From the NCBI GenBank assembly GCA_020726505.1, contig JAHLEZ010000017.1, positions 1,550,001 to 1,614,000 of the forward strand: 64,000 bases of DNA. The letters are read 5' to 3'. Position 1 is the first letter of the stretch. Every line of letters begins with the position of its first letter. Both the position numbers and the translations under genes were made by a program. Source of the DNA: Leptodontidium sp. MPI-SDFR-AT-0119. Taxonomy: Eukaryota > Ascomycota > Leotiomycetes > Helotiales > Leptodontidiaceae. Under the pieces are notes generated by a model. The model was given only the letters and a program-made list of their open reading frames with translations, did not search any database and was not told where the DNA came from. Positions 46,324 to 56,163 of this stretch are shown in pieces.

Positions 46324-49300
46324 GTGTTTGGTGAGGCTTGGGAACCTCTAAATAACCAAGTGTCCCCTTGTAATTACTTTCTTGCGCTACTTTTTGCCGT
46401 GGAATCAAATAACCGTTGAGAGCAATTAAGTCTTCTAAATGCCGTATATTTCACCCCCGAGCTTAGTTGCTCTCTAAGTAAATGAAATAGCAAGAGAATT
46501 TACAAAAGAATAATAAATACATAAGAAAATACATTATATATTCACAGGGTAAGCTTATAGTTAAACTACCCTTATAATAAAAGAAAAGTAAAGAACGTAT
46601 ATAAAAGCCGGCTTTAAAGCGAAGCTTCTAAAGTGAGTTACTCTAGTTAAGCACGAATATCCACTAAGTTAATAAGAGTAACAAAACTCTCAAATTTCTG
46701 CCGAGAGAGGTTCTTTATAAGTCTATTAACAGGTATATAACCCGTAAGTAAATATTTAACTAAAAAAGTGCCCTTTTAAAACTCTTAGTGTAACTATATA
46801 TTCTAAATATCAACGTGGCGTAACTTAGTAAAGATGCGCTGATTTTCCCTAATAATTAACTATATCGTTTATTAATTGTCGCAGAAGATTCTCCAAATTT
46901 CCCCTAACTTAAGACGTAACTCCCGAAAGAAACGCTATAAAGCTATAATCTCCTTAGCCGTGCGCTTAACGCCTAAAAGCTTAGCCTGTATAGTCGAAGT
47001 AGTAACTATATCTTATAAGGCCGCTCTCCATAAGATTAAACCTCTAAAAAGTATTACAATATAACTATTAGAAAAGCGCCTAGTATCGAGATCGTCTGTA
47101 AATGAAGTATCTGAAGCTATAATGAGCTAAGAGTCGCGTAGCTTATAACTATAAGTAATCGCCAAAAATCGGGTTCCGAAGAGGTAACGAATAGTCTAAT
47201 TAACTACTACAAGGTACTCCAAAGAGGGGTTAGTTAAAAAGTGAGAAAGTCTTAAAACTACAAACGCAACGTCTGCGCACAATATAATTGCCGTGTAAAG
47301 CACTAAGCTAACCTTCTCTTAATACTCCTTAATTTAAACCAGAGTTACTTGCCCTTAATTCTTTAGTAGCTCAACTTAAAGTAATAAAGTACTTAAGTAA
47401 TTTCCATTTACTAAATTAAATCGTAGAGTAACCTTTTAAATATAAATATCGTGTATTAAAGAAATAGTCTTTACTTAACGATCTCTAATAACACAAACAC
47501 CTAAAAACTACTTTGTCGGTTCTCCTCTAATAAGCTTGTATATTATATTTAAGCCGTCGATAATAAGTTAAGCGTCTCTAAGGGCTAAAGCGTAATATAA
47601 TACTTAAATATCGTCGACATAAAAGATAATAAAGACTGAACGTTACTCGTTCATAAAGATATAAGGCTCCTCCTTATAAGGGATTAACCTTAACTTTAAT
47701 AAAGTTCTAGTAAAGTCTCTGTACTATAGTACTAGCGAGTCTCTAAGTCTATAAAGTGCACGATTAACCTCTATTACTATGCCGTCTTATTTAAATCCGT
47801 CTAGTAAGTAACAGTGTACGCGAGCACTCGATTCGCTTCGTTTAGCGTTAATAAAGGCGTTAATAACATTAAATTAGATTATCTCTAAATCAAATTGAGC
47901 TGCTATTACTATGGCGGTCCTAAAAGAACGAGTAGCTAAGGTTGCCGCATATGTTGAGAGAATTGACGTTTCGGGTTATAAGTCTCCCCTAATAACAACT
48001 CGCGAGCGACACTTAATTAAATACCCTAACGAATCGACTTTGGCGTGAAATACTTATTTTAATAGTATTAGTTGTTTAGTGGCGAAGCTTTATTTAACGA
48101 CTCTCCAGCAGTTACGCGACTCTAAGTTAGTGATTTCCTTAATTACGTCGGCTTAAAAGTGCTCTCCTAGAGAGTGATCCTTAAGGTCTCTCCAATTTAA
48201 TAAGTCCTTTAGTAATTGGGATTAGTATATTCGTGGGAGATCAACTAGTTGTCGAATTTCGACATTTTTAAGAATAGACGCTAAGATTATAACGTGGACT
48301 ACACTTAAGTCTTTCCTGTCTCTTTATACTAGTTTTTGACTAGGCCAAAAGGTCCCTAGAAAGTCCTCCAAATACTCACAGTTACTTGACAGGTTTAACG
48401 ATTCTGTAATTAGCTCTTTAACAGTTATTATATAGACGCTTTAATTTAGTTTCGTAATCTTATTACTAACTCGGGTCTTTCGACCGTCGCCAGTTGCTCG
48501 ATCTTCTACCCTCTTCCTTTATAGAGGTTTAAGTAAGTTATTGTCAGTTAAGGCCGGAAGTAGTAAGTATTACTTTATACTTAATTCTTCCCTTAAGTCT
48601 AACGAATTAAGATGCTCCTTATACTCTATTACTTAAGGCGGAGCTTCTAATTACTTAAGGCCGGCACTTTAAGTAAGTGTTCCCTGACGCTTAAGACCGC
48701 GCTCTTAGTCGTATAGCCCTTAAGAGTATATAACAACTTGTGGTATCAATTGGCGCTTAGCTCCCACATCTCTCTTAAAGTTTAGTGCGCTACGTAAGAC
48801 ATCTCTCTCAGTTATACTCTAAGATACTAACTGTCTTAATTTGTCGACTCGTTTTAAGACCTAATTAAGGTGCTTATAAGTAAGAAGTCTAACACTCTTC
48901 CTTAATTGTTTTACCCCCGAGTTTTTACTAACGAGTTCTATTAATTCTAACTTTTCTAAGAGTAGTATTAATTACTCTACTCTCGTAGTTAAAAGCTTAA
49001 TTAAAGGCTATAGTACCCCCGAGGTTATAAACTTAGTAATTTCTATAGAACTTATTACTTAACTTAGTTATTCCCTTTCTAAGGTAGTACTTATTATTAA
49101 TTCTAATATGTCAAGTGCGCTCAGTCAATTGATTATATTGGTTCCAGTGTCCTGGGGTCCCTCCTCTTCTTTTAACATTTCAGTAAGATCTCTTAATATT
49201 AAGCGCGGCTAGCTGACCGCTCTCTCCACGTTTAGAGAGCCCAAATAAAAGAGGGATTCATTAAAAGCAACGTTCCGAGTCACTATTACACGCTGTAATT

Positions 49301-49342
49301 GAGGTACCCAGACCCTGTATATATTAGACGAGACGTATCTTA

Positions 49343-49347
49343 CTAAG
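49343..49347. repeat. Target-site duplication of the small LTR element, left
   Basis: CTAAG, matching 50998-51002. Confidence 0.88.
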
Positions 49348-49552
49348 TGTTGGGATGTATAGTCAAGCCTGAATGCCGGGGTCACGTGTACCACGTGACC
49401 TCCTAGCTAGCATATAAGGGAGCTCTCCCTCGAGCTCCTTCTTAGAAAAGATGTACAGAATCAAAGGCATTTTACTTCTTATAAGGTATATGCCCTGTGC
49501 CACGAAATCGGTGATCTCTACGGAAATCATTGCCCTGTAGAGCCAACCGACA
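49348..49552. repeat. Left LTR of the small element
   Basis: 205 bp, includes GTCACGTGTACCACGTGAC, an inverted repeat holding two CACGTG boxes. Apparently identical to 50793-50997. Confidence 0.9.
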
Positions 49553-49924
49553 TTGATCAATTGTTTACCGGGCTCTGTCGATAACCCGGCTGACTTTCGA
49601 GCAATGAGGATCTCTAACAGAAGAGATAGATTCGTACGATTCGGGCGCTTATCTTCGGAGAAATCAGTCTCGTACGAACCTATGCTAAGGGATATCTTTA
49701 GTACCTTGCCTCCTAACCCGAGTATTGTGAGGGCTAAAGGTGTTCGAGGAATCGACGTCACCTGGCATCCGTCAAAGGCGAAGGAAGACTCGAATCTACG
49801 TCTATCACGGTTAACTATTTTGTACGACGACAATCGGAAAGACAGACAAGAGAGGCAAACTGATCGGACCCTGCGTCGGCGACTAGCAGAAGAAGACGAT
49901 TCGTACGGTCTGAGGATTCACGAA

Positions 49925-50160
49925 ACGCAAATACAAACAACACTCTTCCCTTTGCGAGCTCTTCGCTGAGCTCTGCACCCTCCGTACGAGACGCCACCCC
50001 TCGTACGATACAAACAACACTCTTCCCTCTACGAGCTCTTCGCTGAGCTCTGTACCCTCCGTACGAGACGCCACCCCTCGTACGATACAAACAATACTCC
50101 TCCCTCTGCGAGGCTCTTCGCTGAGTACTCGACTTCTTCCTCTTCTCGTACGAAGCCGTC
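49925..50160. repeat. ~73-bp tandem repeat inside the small element, three units
   Basis: Units share ACAAACAACACTCTTCCCTC, GAGCTCTTCGCTGAGCTCTG and CCGTACGAGACGCCACCCCT. The third unit is degenerate and ends with further CGTACGA motifs. Confidence 0.85.
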
Positions 50161-50186
50161 ACCCTTCGTACGACCAGCTTACGGAG

Positions 50187-50200
50187 CCCCCCCCCCCCCC
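50187..50200 (+). repeat. 14-bp poly-C run
   Basis: Fourteen C residues followed by TTTTT, within the small element. Confidence 0.9.
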
Positions 50201-50792
50201 TTTTTCCCGGCCGTACGGTGTCCTCTTCCCAGAACCGTACGAGGCCTCAAAGCTCAAGACAAAACACTGCCAAGGGATCTGAGACGTCAGATTTGCGATT
50301 AGCGGCATTCTGAGTTTGAGGCAGGGAAGTGAAGTGGGGCTATGAATCATCGTACGAAGTAGTAGGAACAGCCAGCGAAGACCTCCTTCTGAGCTCTTAA
50401 TTGAGTCTTCAGAAGCCGCGAGGAGCCCCCCCCTATCTCCCTCCCTTTGCACGAAGCCGTCAATTCAACAGTACAACGAAAGACCGACTTCCCTCAGTAC
50501 GACAGCGAATACTCTTTCCCCTCTTTACGAACGACTACCCCTCCCGCGACAGGATGATTATACGTACGTTACAGCTAGCAACATCTGGCGTTTGAGACGG
50601 GTGGATTAGAAGGGGAAGGAAGGTTTGAAGGAATAACTATTTAAGGGTGTTTCAACTTCGTACGGACCTTGTACGGACCCCTTATTTGAAGTAGTTGAAT
50701 TGGCAAAAGGTTTGAAAAGGAGAATTTTGTTGTTCTTAATCTTGTACGAGCTTAACTATAACTTTCGACGACAAGAAAGTAAGAATTGCCAG

Positions 50793-50997
50793 TGTTGGGA
50801 TGTATAGTCAAGCCTGAATGCCGGGGTCACGTGTACCACGTGACCTCCTAGCTAGCATATAAGGGAGCTCTCCCTCGAGCTCCTTCTTAGAAAAGATGTA
50901 CAGAATCAAAGGCATTTTACTTCTTATAAGGTATATGCCCTGTGCCACGAAATCGGTGATCTCTACGGAAATCATTGCCCTGTAGAGCCAACCGACA
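50793..50997. repeat. Right LTR of the small element
   Basis: 205 bp, same sequence as the left LTR. Followed by the TSD CTAAG at 50998-51002. Confidence 0.9.
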
Positions 50998-53900
50998 CTA
51001 AGTATCTAAGGTGCGCTCTTGGGTTGACTTTAAATACTCTCTTTTGTTGAAGAGCCTCTCGGTCCTTAATCATAAGGTAAGCTCTACAGCCGTATGCTTA
51101 TATATTACTCTAGTTAGGTCGTATATTAGTAGTAAGCTTCTGAATAAGCTTGGGGTCGTAGTACTAAAAATATTACCTAAACTAGGCATAAAAGATCTTA
51201 TTTAGACTCTTAAAGCCTTTCCGAGTAGCCGGACTTATATTATAAAGAGTAATTGCCGCTATAGCCGCTTTTATTTAAAGTTCTTCTAGTAAGTTTACTA
51301 AAAGGCACATCTTAATAGACTTTTTAATGATTTCCTTACTTACACGCTCAGCTACCCTATTAGGTTAGTGTATATACGAAGGGGTACCCTTAATATTAAT
51401 ACTATTCTCTATATACCACTTTTCGTACTCAGTTAATCTATTGATTCTTATAACCGAGGTATCGTTATCTTAGCGTATTTTACAAATCGAGAGTCCGAAT
51501 TAACGTCTCGTCTACGCCTCAAACAGTTTAAGAACTCCTAAGACGGCGATTAACCCTTTATTTTTTAAGAGCTATTTATAGAATTTCCCGTCGTATTAGT
51601 CTTTAACTAATAAGAGCCAGCTGTTCTTATTAAATCTAATAGGGAAGTCGAATAAGTCCCAAGAAATGCGATAAAAAGGCCGGGTAACTATTCTCTCTGA
51701 AGGTCTTCGACTAACGACTTACTACGCGACAGTTAAAGAGCACTCTTCACACTTAATTTGAGTAGTGCCTATGATCTCGACGTTGCGCGCATTCTTGACT
51801 AAATTCTTTAATGCTTCCTTCCCTAAGTGCCCTGCCCGTAAGTGCTATAACCTAGCGTCGTCTAGCCGCGGTCTTAAATATCGTCGACTTAATTAAAAGC
51901 CTTGCTAGATATTCCTTTAAAGCGTAGGGAATATCAAAAAGGTATGAGTTAGGCGAATCAGAGAGTTGTAAGTAGTTAAGAAGGCCGAAGAGTAATTGAA
52001 AGGCTTATATTTAAAGAAAGTTAAGTTAAACTATCGCTCTAATTACTTCAACACAATGCTCTTCTTAGTTGATCCCACGTGTAACGTACAGTCTAACCTA
52101 TTATACTAAAGTCTAGCCTTTAATAAACGAGCTTCTGAAATAATATTAATATTAAATCTTTCAACGACAGCGACGTTAAAAAGCCTTAAGTCCTTAGTGT
52201 TTAGTCTATTAAGGCTATAAAGAGCACCCTTAAAGACACGAGTACCTCGGCCCTTAATTATAAGGCTCGACGTTCCGGCTTCAATACTGTCGTCGTTAGT
52301 TGACTTAATAAAGGTCCCAGGCTCCAACAGAGCAACCGAATTGACCAAATGAGTAGTAACGCCGTTATTAAGTAAGGTGCTCTCTAAGAGCGAGTGTCAA
52401 TTTATATTAATAGTAGTATAGATTCCAGAGGTAGCAAGAGCCTCGTTAAGTAACTCCGGACTAATTACATAAGTATTAATACTACTGGGGTACTTCAGTA
52501 GTTCTAAAGGTTTTGCTGAGGTTGTTAGAGAAGACGAGGAGTTTTCGGAGGTTATTCCCTTAGTAATTTCCTTTACTATTACTTGTCTCTACTCTTTCTT
52601 GCCGATTACTTGCTTAAAGTCAGGAAACTCCTTTTCAAGCTTAATTTAGGTTTCCTTAATTTCCTCCGTAGACAATAAGTTACGTAGTTTATCCCCGGTT
52701 AAGCCGTCGTAGTAATATCGAAGTCTGTAGCACTCGATCGCTTTATGTCGGTGAGAGCTCACCTTGTAGGGGCAAGTGTTAATCGAAGTATTTGGCGAAG
52801 GAGTCCTTAGTATTAATAATACTCTTGGAGTATCTGATCTCCCTTTAAGTGTAACGTATAATCTAATTGTCTTATTTCTTCTAGTAGCCGTAAGAGACTC
52901 TTCGTTAAGCGCCGATAACTAATTAACGTATTAAAGTAACGTGTACTTATAAATAACCCCAAGAGTATCGTCTCTAAGGACCTTAGACAGTCGTTCGCGG
53001 GCCTATTTAAGTGCGAGCTTCTCTTGTACTGCCTTAATAAAGTTGATAATCGCTAAGGGGCCCTTAACGTCCGGAATGTCGTATAACAGAGTATCTTAGT
53101 AAGCTAATCGCTACTCTTAAATCCACACCTTAAGATTAACCCGTCCTATTTTAACGATTTCGAGCTTCTCTCTATATTTAATTTAAGCTTTAGTAATATT
53201 ACTTATTTCTGAAGGGGCGTAATCTCTCTTTAACACTTTAAGGAGTATTTATAAAGTCCAAGATCGTGGGTCGTTTAGTTCGTCCGTTATCTTGTTAAGT
53301 TACTCTTTCGCTCTCTGTTCCTCCTTAATCTCGCACTCCTAAATAGTACTCTAGTAGATCGAAGGATTAACTGTCTCTTGAATCCACTTGTATATTACCT
53401 TATAAGCCTGAGCCTTTTCCGACTATTGTACGTGTTTCATAATATACTCCCTTATTAAGGCAGTATATATTAGAGTAATTATAGTAACGTTAAATAGTAT
53501 AAGAGGCGTTACACTTAGTTTAAGTCCCTTAAATTCAGGTACTCGTTAGTCTCCATCTTACTTTACTTACTCCCTAAAGTTGAAATCGAGAGCCTCCTTG
53601 TCCTATTGTGCCTTTACTTAGTCGATCGTTTATGCTTAAGGCTCGTTTTCGAGGATATTTAGAGCGACCAGTAATTCTGGATTAACTGACGTCTATACCT
53701 TGTGGAAGATACAGAAGGATTTAAAGGCTTAGTACTATAGAGTCTAAGTTTACCTATTATAATTAAGCGGCGTTTAATTATTAAAGGAGGAGACTGAAGT
53801 TGAGTCTGCTATGGCGAAGAGAGGGCTGCTCTCTCGAGGGTTCAATAGATTTATTAAAGAGGAGAAGAGAATCTCGAGTATAAGTACTCGATTTACCCTT

Positions 53901-54055
53901 TTCTAAAGAAGTTAAAGGGAAATGGCGGTGTGAACTGCACTTGTTAATAAGTAAGAAGCGCCGACGTTATTCGTCACTTATTAATCTTACGTTAACAACT
54001 CTACTTAAATCTATAGAGCACAAAAGGAAGAATACTAACTTAATAACTTCGTCAT

Positions 54056-54067
54056 GGGGCTCATAAC
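54056..54067 (-). promoter_or_regulatory. Copia primer-binding site, initiator-tRNA anticodon type
   Basis: Directly beside the 5' LTR the plus strand reads GGGGCTCATAAC, the anticodon arm sequence of initiator tRNA-Met (CAT anticodon). The minus strand is therefore complementary to that arm. Copia-group elements are known to prime from a half-tRNA cut in the anticodon loop, and this fits that mode. Confidence 0.75.
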
Positions 54068-54252
54068 TGTGGTGCAGAAGTGGAGTAGAGCCTTGCGATC
54101 AACGTAAGGAGAATTAAAGTGGTTGATTATTCTCTAGAATACATAAGGAAATCAGGGGAATACGTTGTTCTCCTGAAAGCGGTATAACGTGGCAGAAACC
54201 ATATCCAGCGTAGCGCGCAGCTAACCGAGCATCAGCCCGTGCCTGTACGACA
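54068..54252 (-). repeat. Copia 5' LTR (right)
   Basis: 185 bp, same ends as the left LTR. TSD TAAGG follows at 54253-54257. Confidence 0.92.
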
Positions 54253-54257
54253 TAAGG

Positions 54258-55690
54258 ATAAGGCTAACCACGTGGCTAACACCCTTAATGTGATATAAGA
54301 TCGTTTTATAGTCTACGGGACTCGATCACCAATGAATTGGGTGTTGCTTGGGCATATTATTTAGTCAGATGACGGAGAAGAGCTAAGCTATAAAGGGCTT
54401 GAGCTACTGATAACTGCACTAAAACGTTTTGTCTTTAACTAAGTCAAAATCGCCTAAAGCCAGTTACACGAGCTCTTTCTTGTGAATCCGGAGGAGAACA
54501 GGGAGGATGTAGTGCTAGCTCTTATATTACGCACACTTAAAGACGATCTAGTAGCTAGCGAGCCAGGATAGAGCTTCTTAAAGGATTCTCGTAACATAGC
54601 TTTGTATAGGCACGACCGATAGTTACTTAATCGGGTGGCAAACACTAATTGGCTGTAAGAAGAGTTTTTTGTTAAGTTATAGTATAGAAAGACTGTAAAG
54701 TGGAGCCGGAAAGTTGCAGAGTATTACTTATAACAAGTTGATACGTTTTTATATTACTTGCTTTTGCTAGTTTATATTACAAGGGGGCAGCTAAGTCAAG
54801 GTATAGAGCTTTTGAGCTTGTAATATTGTAATACGGCCCACGGCCTGCGGCGCAATATCTTTTTTAAGAATAAGTTAGTCGACTTAGTGACTTTTTATTA
54901 TAAGGGATATAATATTTAAGGCTCGACAAAGATTATTTATTAGTACTTACTAAAGGAGATTAGTGAGCTGCTAGTATATTACTTGTGGCTCGTTCTTTTA
55001 TTTGCTAATTAACTCCGGCTACTTGCCCTTAATTAAGCTGCGACAACTATATCCTCTTTATTTTTATAGGCACTGCCGTATAAAACACAAAACGAGAAAG
55101 GGCAGTATAACTATGACGGAGGCACTCAAGACAGACAGATTCAAGACAATACACTTCGTACTTAGAACAATAGATACAGAAGAAGGACAACTGTAGCTAA
55201 CAAGAGCTGACCCTTATATCCTCAAAGCTGAAACACTAGCCCCTAAACACGTGACGTCAGTACTAGAACCGTCACAATAACCTGTGGCCTAGTAGTCGTT
55301 TAAGTTATATCTTTAAGTAAGAGTTTAAAATCCGTTTAAATACTTAGGCTAATATTTAAATTTAGCGACATACTATTATTGCTATTTCGCGACGACATTT
55401 GAAGTAAGCCAAATTTAAGAAGGATTATGATATTAGGACAAAAATGACCTAGAATGATATATAGGCTTGTTATTTAGCTGATTTAGCTGGTTCGGTTTAC
55501 GTACGAGGGATTAAAGAAGCACTAGGCCACGTAGCTTTAGCGCGAGTAGAGTACTGTTAGATTAGCCGTGCGTGGAATTCTTGGCTTAGGTTTGCCTTGT
55601 ATTTTGGGGGTCGTGCTAGCGCTAATGAAACTACTTTAGAGCTAAAAATCTCTTTTACTAGCGTAAGATCTACTTCTTTTAAGCGTGGGG
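54258..55690 (+). pseudogene. TLH: Telomere-linked RecQ helicase pseudogene, copy B, 3' part
   Basis: This resumes the frame cut at 44914. It aligns with copy A from 29410 to 30600: HVANTLNVIQDRFIVYGTRS, GEELSYKGLELL, and HGLRRNIFFKNKL followed by TFYYKGYNI. An insert of about 200 bp at 55075-55280 interrupts the alignment. The homology fades after 55690, before the region that in copy A contains the RecQ motor, so no ATPase motif is left in this copy. Stops are TAG and TAA at Gln codons as elsewhere. Confidence 0.75.
55075..55280 (+). other. Un-RIPed insert in helicase copy B
   Basis: About 200 bp rich in CA dinucleotides lies between helicase-homologous segments that are CA-poor. It has no counterpart in copy A. 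It contains an open stretch from ATG at 55113 (MTEALKTDRFKTIHFVLRTI) that continues past one TAG, and a CACGTGACGTCA motif near 55250. It could be the remains of a small retroelement or of a gene fragment. No ends could be defined. Confidence 0.5.
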
Positions 55691-56163
55691 CATTATGTGA
55701 GATTTCTCGGAATTAAGGGACTAACAAGCGTGTGTATAATGTGTTAAATATATAATTAGAACTATTTAGAATGTGGGATATAGAATGTACTTATATAATA
55801 ATGTTATGCCCTAGGCTAATAAACTCCTTACTTAATAATATATAAAGGGCTTGTAAGTAAATTATAAAACTACCTTATAACTATTATAAAGTAATTAGAA
55901 TTCTAACTAACCTTTTAGAAAGGAATATAATTAAAGAAGTTTTACAATTAGTAATACCTTAGGCACTAAGGCATTAAAACACGACGCGGACGCGTTCACG
56001 TCCACCCCGACTTTTTGTATATCCTGGAATATAACTCTATTGTAGAATTAGTCCTTGACTTGAATATCTTATACTGATATTACTTTATTTTAGGCCTCTC
56101 TTTTTTAATCGCCTAACGTAATATGGTATGGAATCGATTAAGATCGAGGTTGCAACATAATGC
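55691..56163. other. AT-rich spacer
   Basis: No gene is seen. A GC-rich patch, GACGCGGACGCGTTCACGTC, lies near 55983. It is followed by the hAT element. Confidence 0.4.

Larger units (their letters stand above)
49348..50997. mobile_element. 1,650-bp non-autonomous LTR element (TRIM/LARD-like), young
   Basis: Two 205-bp LTRs, TGTTGGGATG to CCAACCGACA, flank a 1,240-bp interior and a 5-bp TSD. By reading, the two LTRs are identical. The interior lacks any retroelement protein. Open frames within it are short and two of them run across LTR boundaries or follow the tandem repeats. The palindrome CGTACG recurs more than a dozen times. GC content is normal and CpA is not depleted, in contrast to the copia DNA around it. 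Its autonomous partner and its orientation are not evident. Confidence 0.88.
46630..53960 (-). pseudogene. Copia gag-pol polyprotein, split by a nested element
   Basis: From right to left: gag (about 53900-52500) with a C/H knuckle remnant (CPYKVSSHRHKAIEC); protease with NNGVTTHLVNS where DSGAT is usual, Asp lost by G-to-A; GAG-pre-integrase and integrase (about 52100-51010) with LRAGHLGKEALKNLV, RISWDLFDFPIRFNKNSWLL and ICKIR-DNDTSVI; then the nested LTR element at 49348-50997; reverse transcriptase with ALYRLRDSLALWYREFTRTL (about 47720-47780) and active site FYVDDI near 47620; RNase H (about 47180-46640) with DTSFTDDLDTRR, IFCDNQ and KYLPTG. Stops are TAG and TAA at Gln codons throughout. 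The frame is otherwise nearly collinear, so the copy was probably whole at insertion. Confidence 0.88.
44915..54252 (-). mobile_element. 9.3 kb Ty1/copia retrotransposon with an extra gene
   Basis: It is bounded by 185-bp LTRs starting TG and ending CA, with TSD TAAGG. Pol is on the minus strand, so the right LTR is 5'. A primer site lies at 54056-54067 and a purine tract follows pol at 45100-45109. The order from right to left is gag, protease, integrase, (nested small LTR element), reverse transcriptase, RNase H, then a plus-strand gene of non-retroelement character. It interrupts helicase copy B. Confidence 0.92.

Noticed and set aside
49363..49833. 156-codon minus-strand open frame
   Set aside because: It runs across the LTR boundary of the small element and matches no retroelement protein.
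49815..50162. 115-codon minus-strand open frame with repeats
   Set aside because: It is a translation of the 73-bp tandem repeats.
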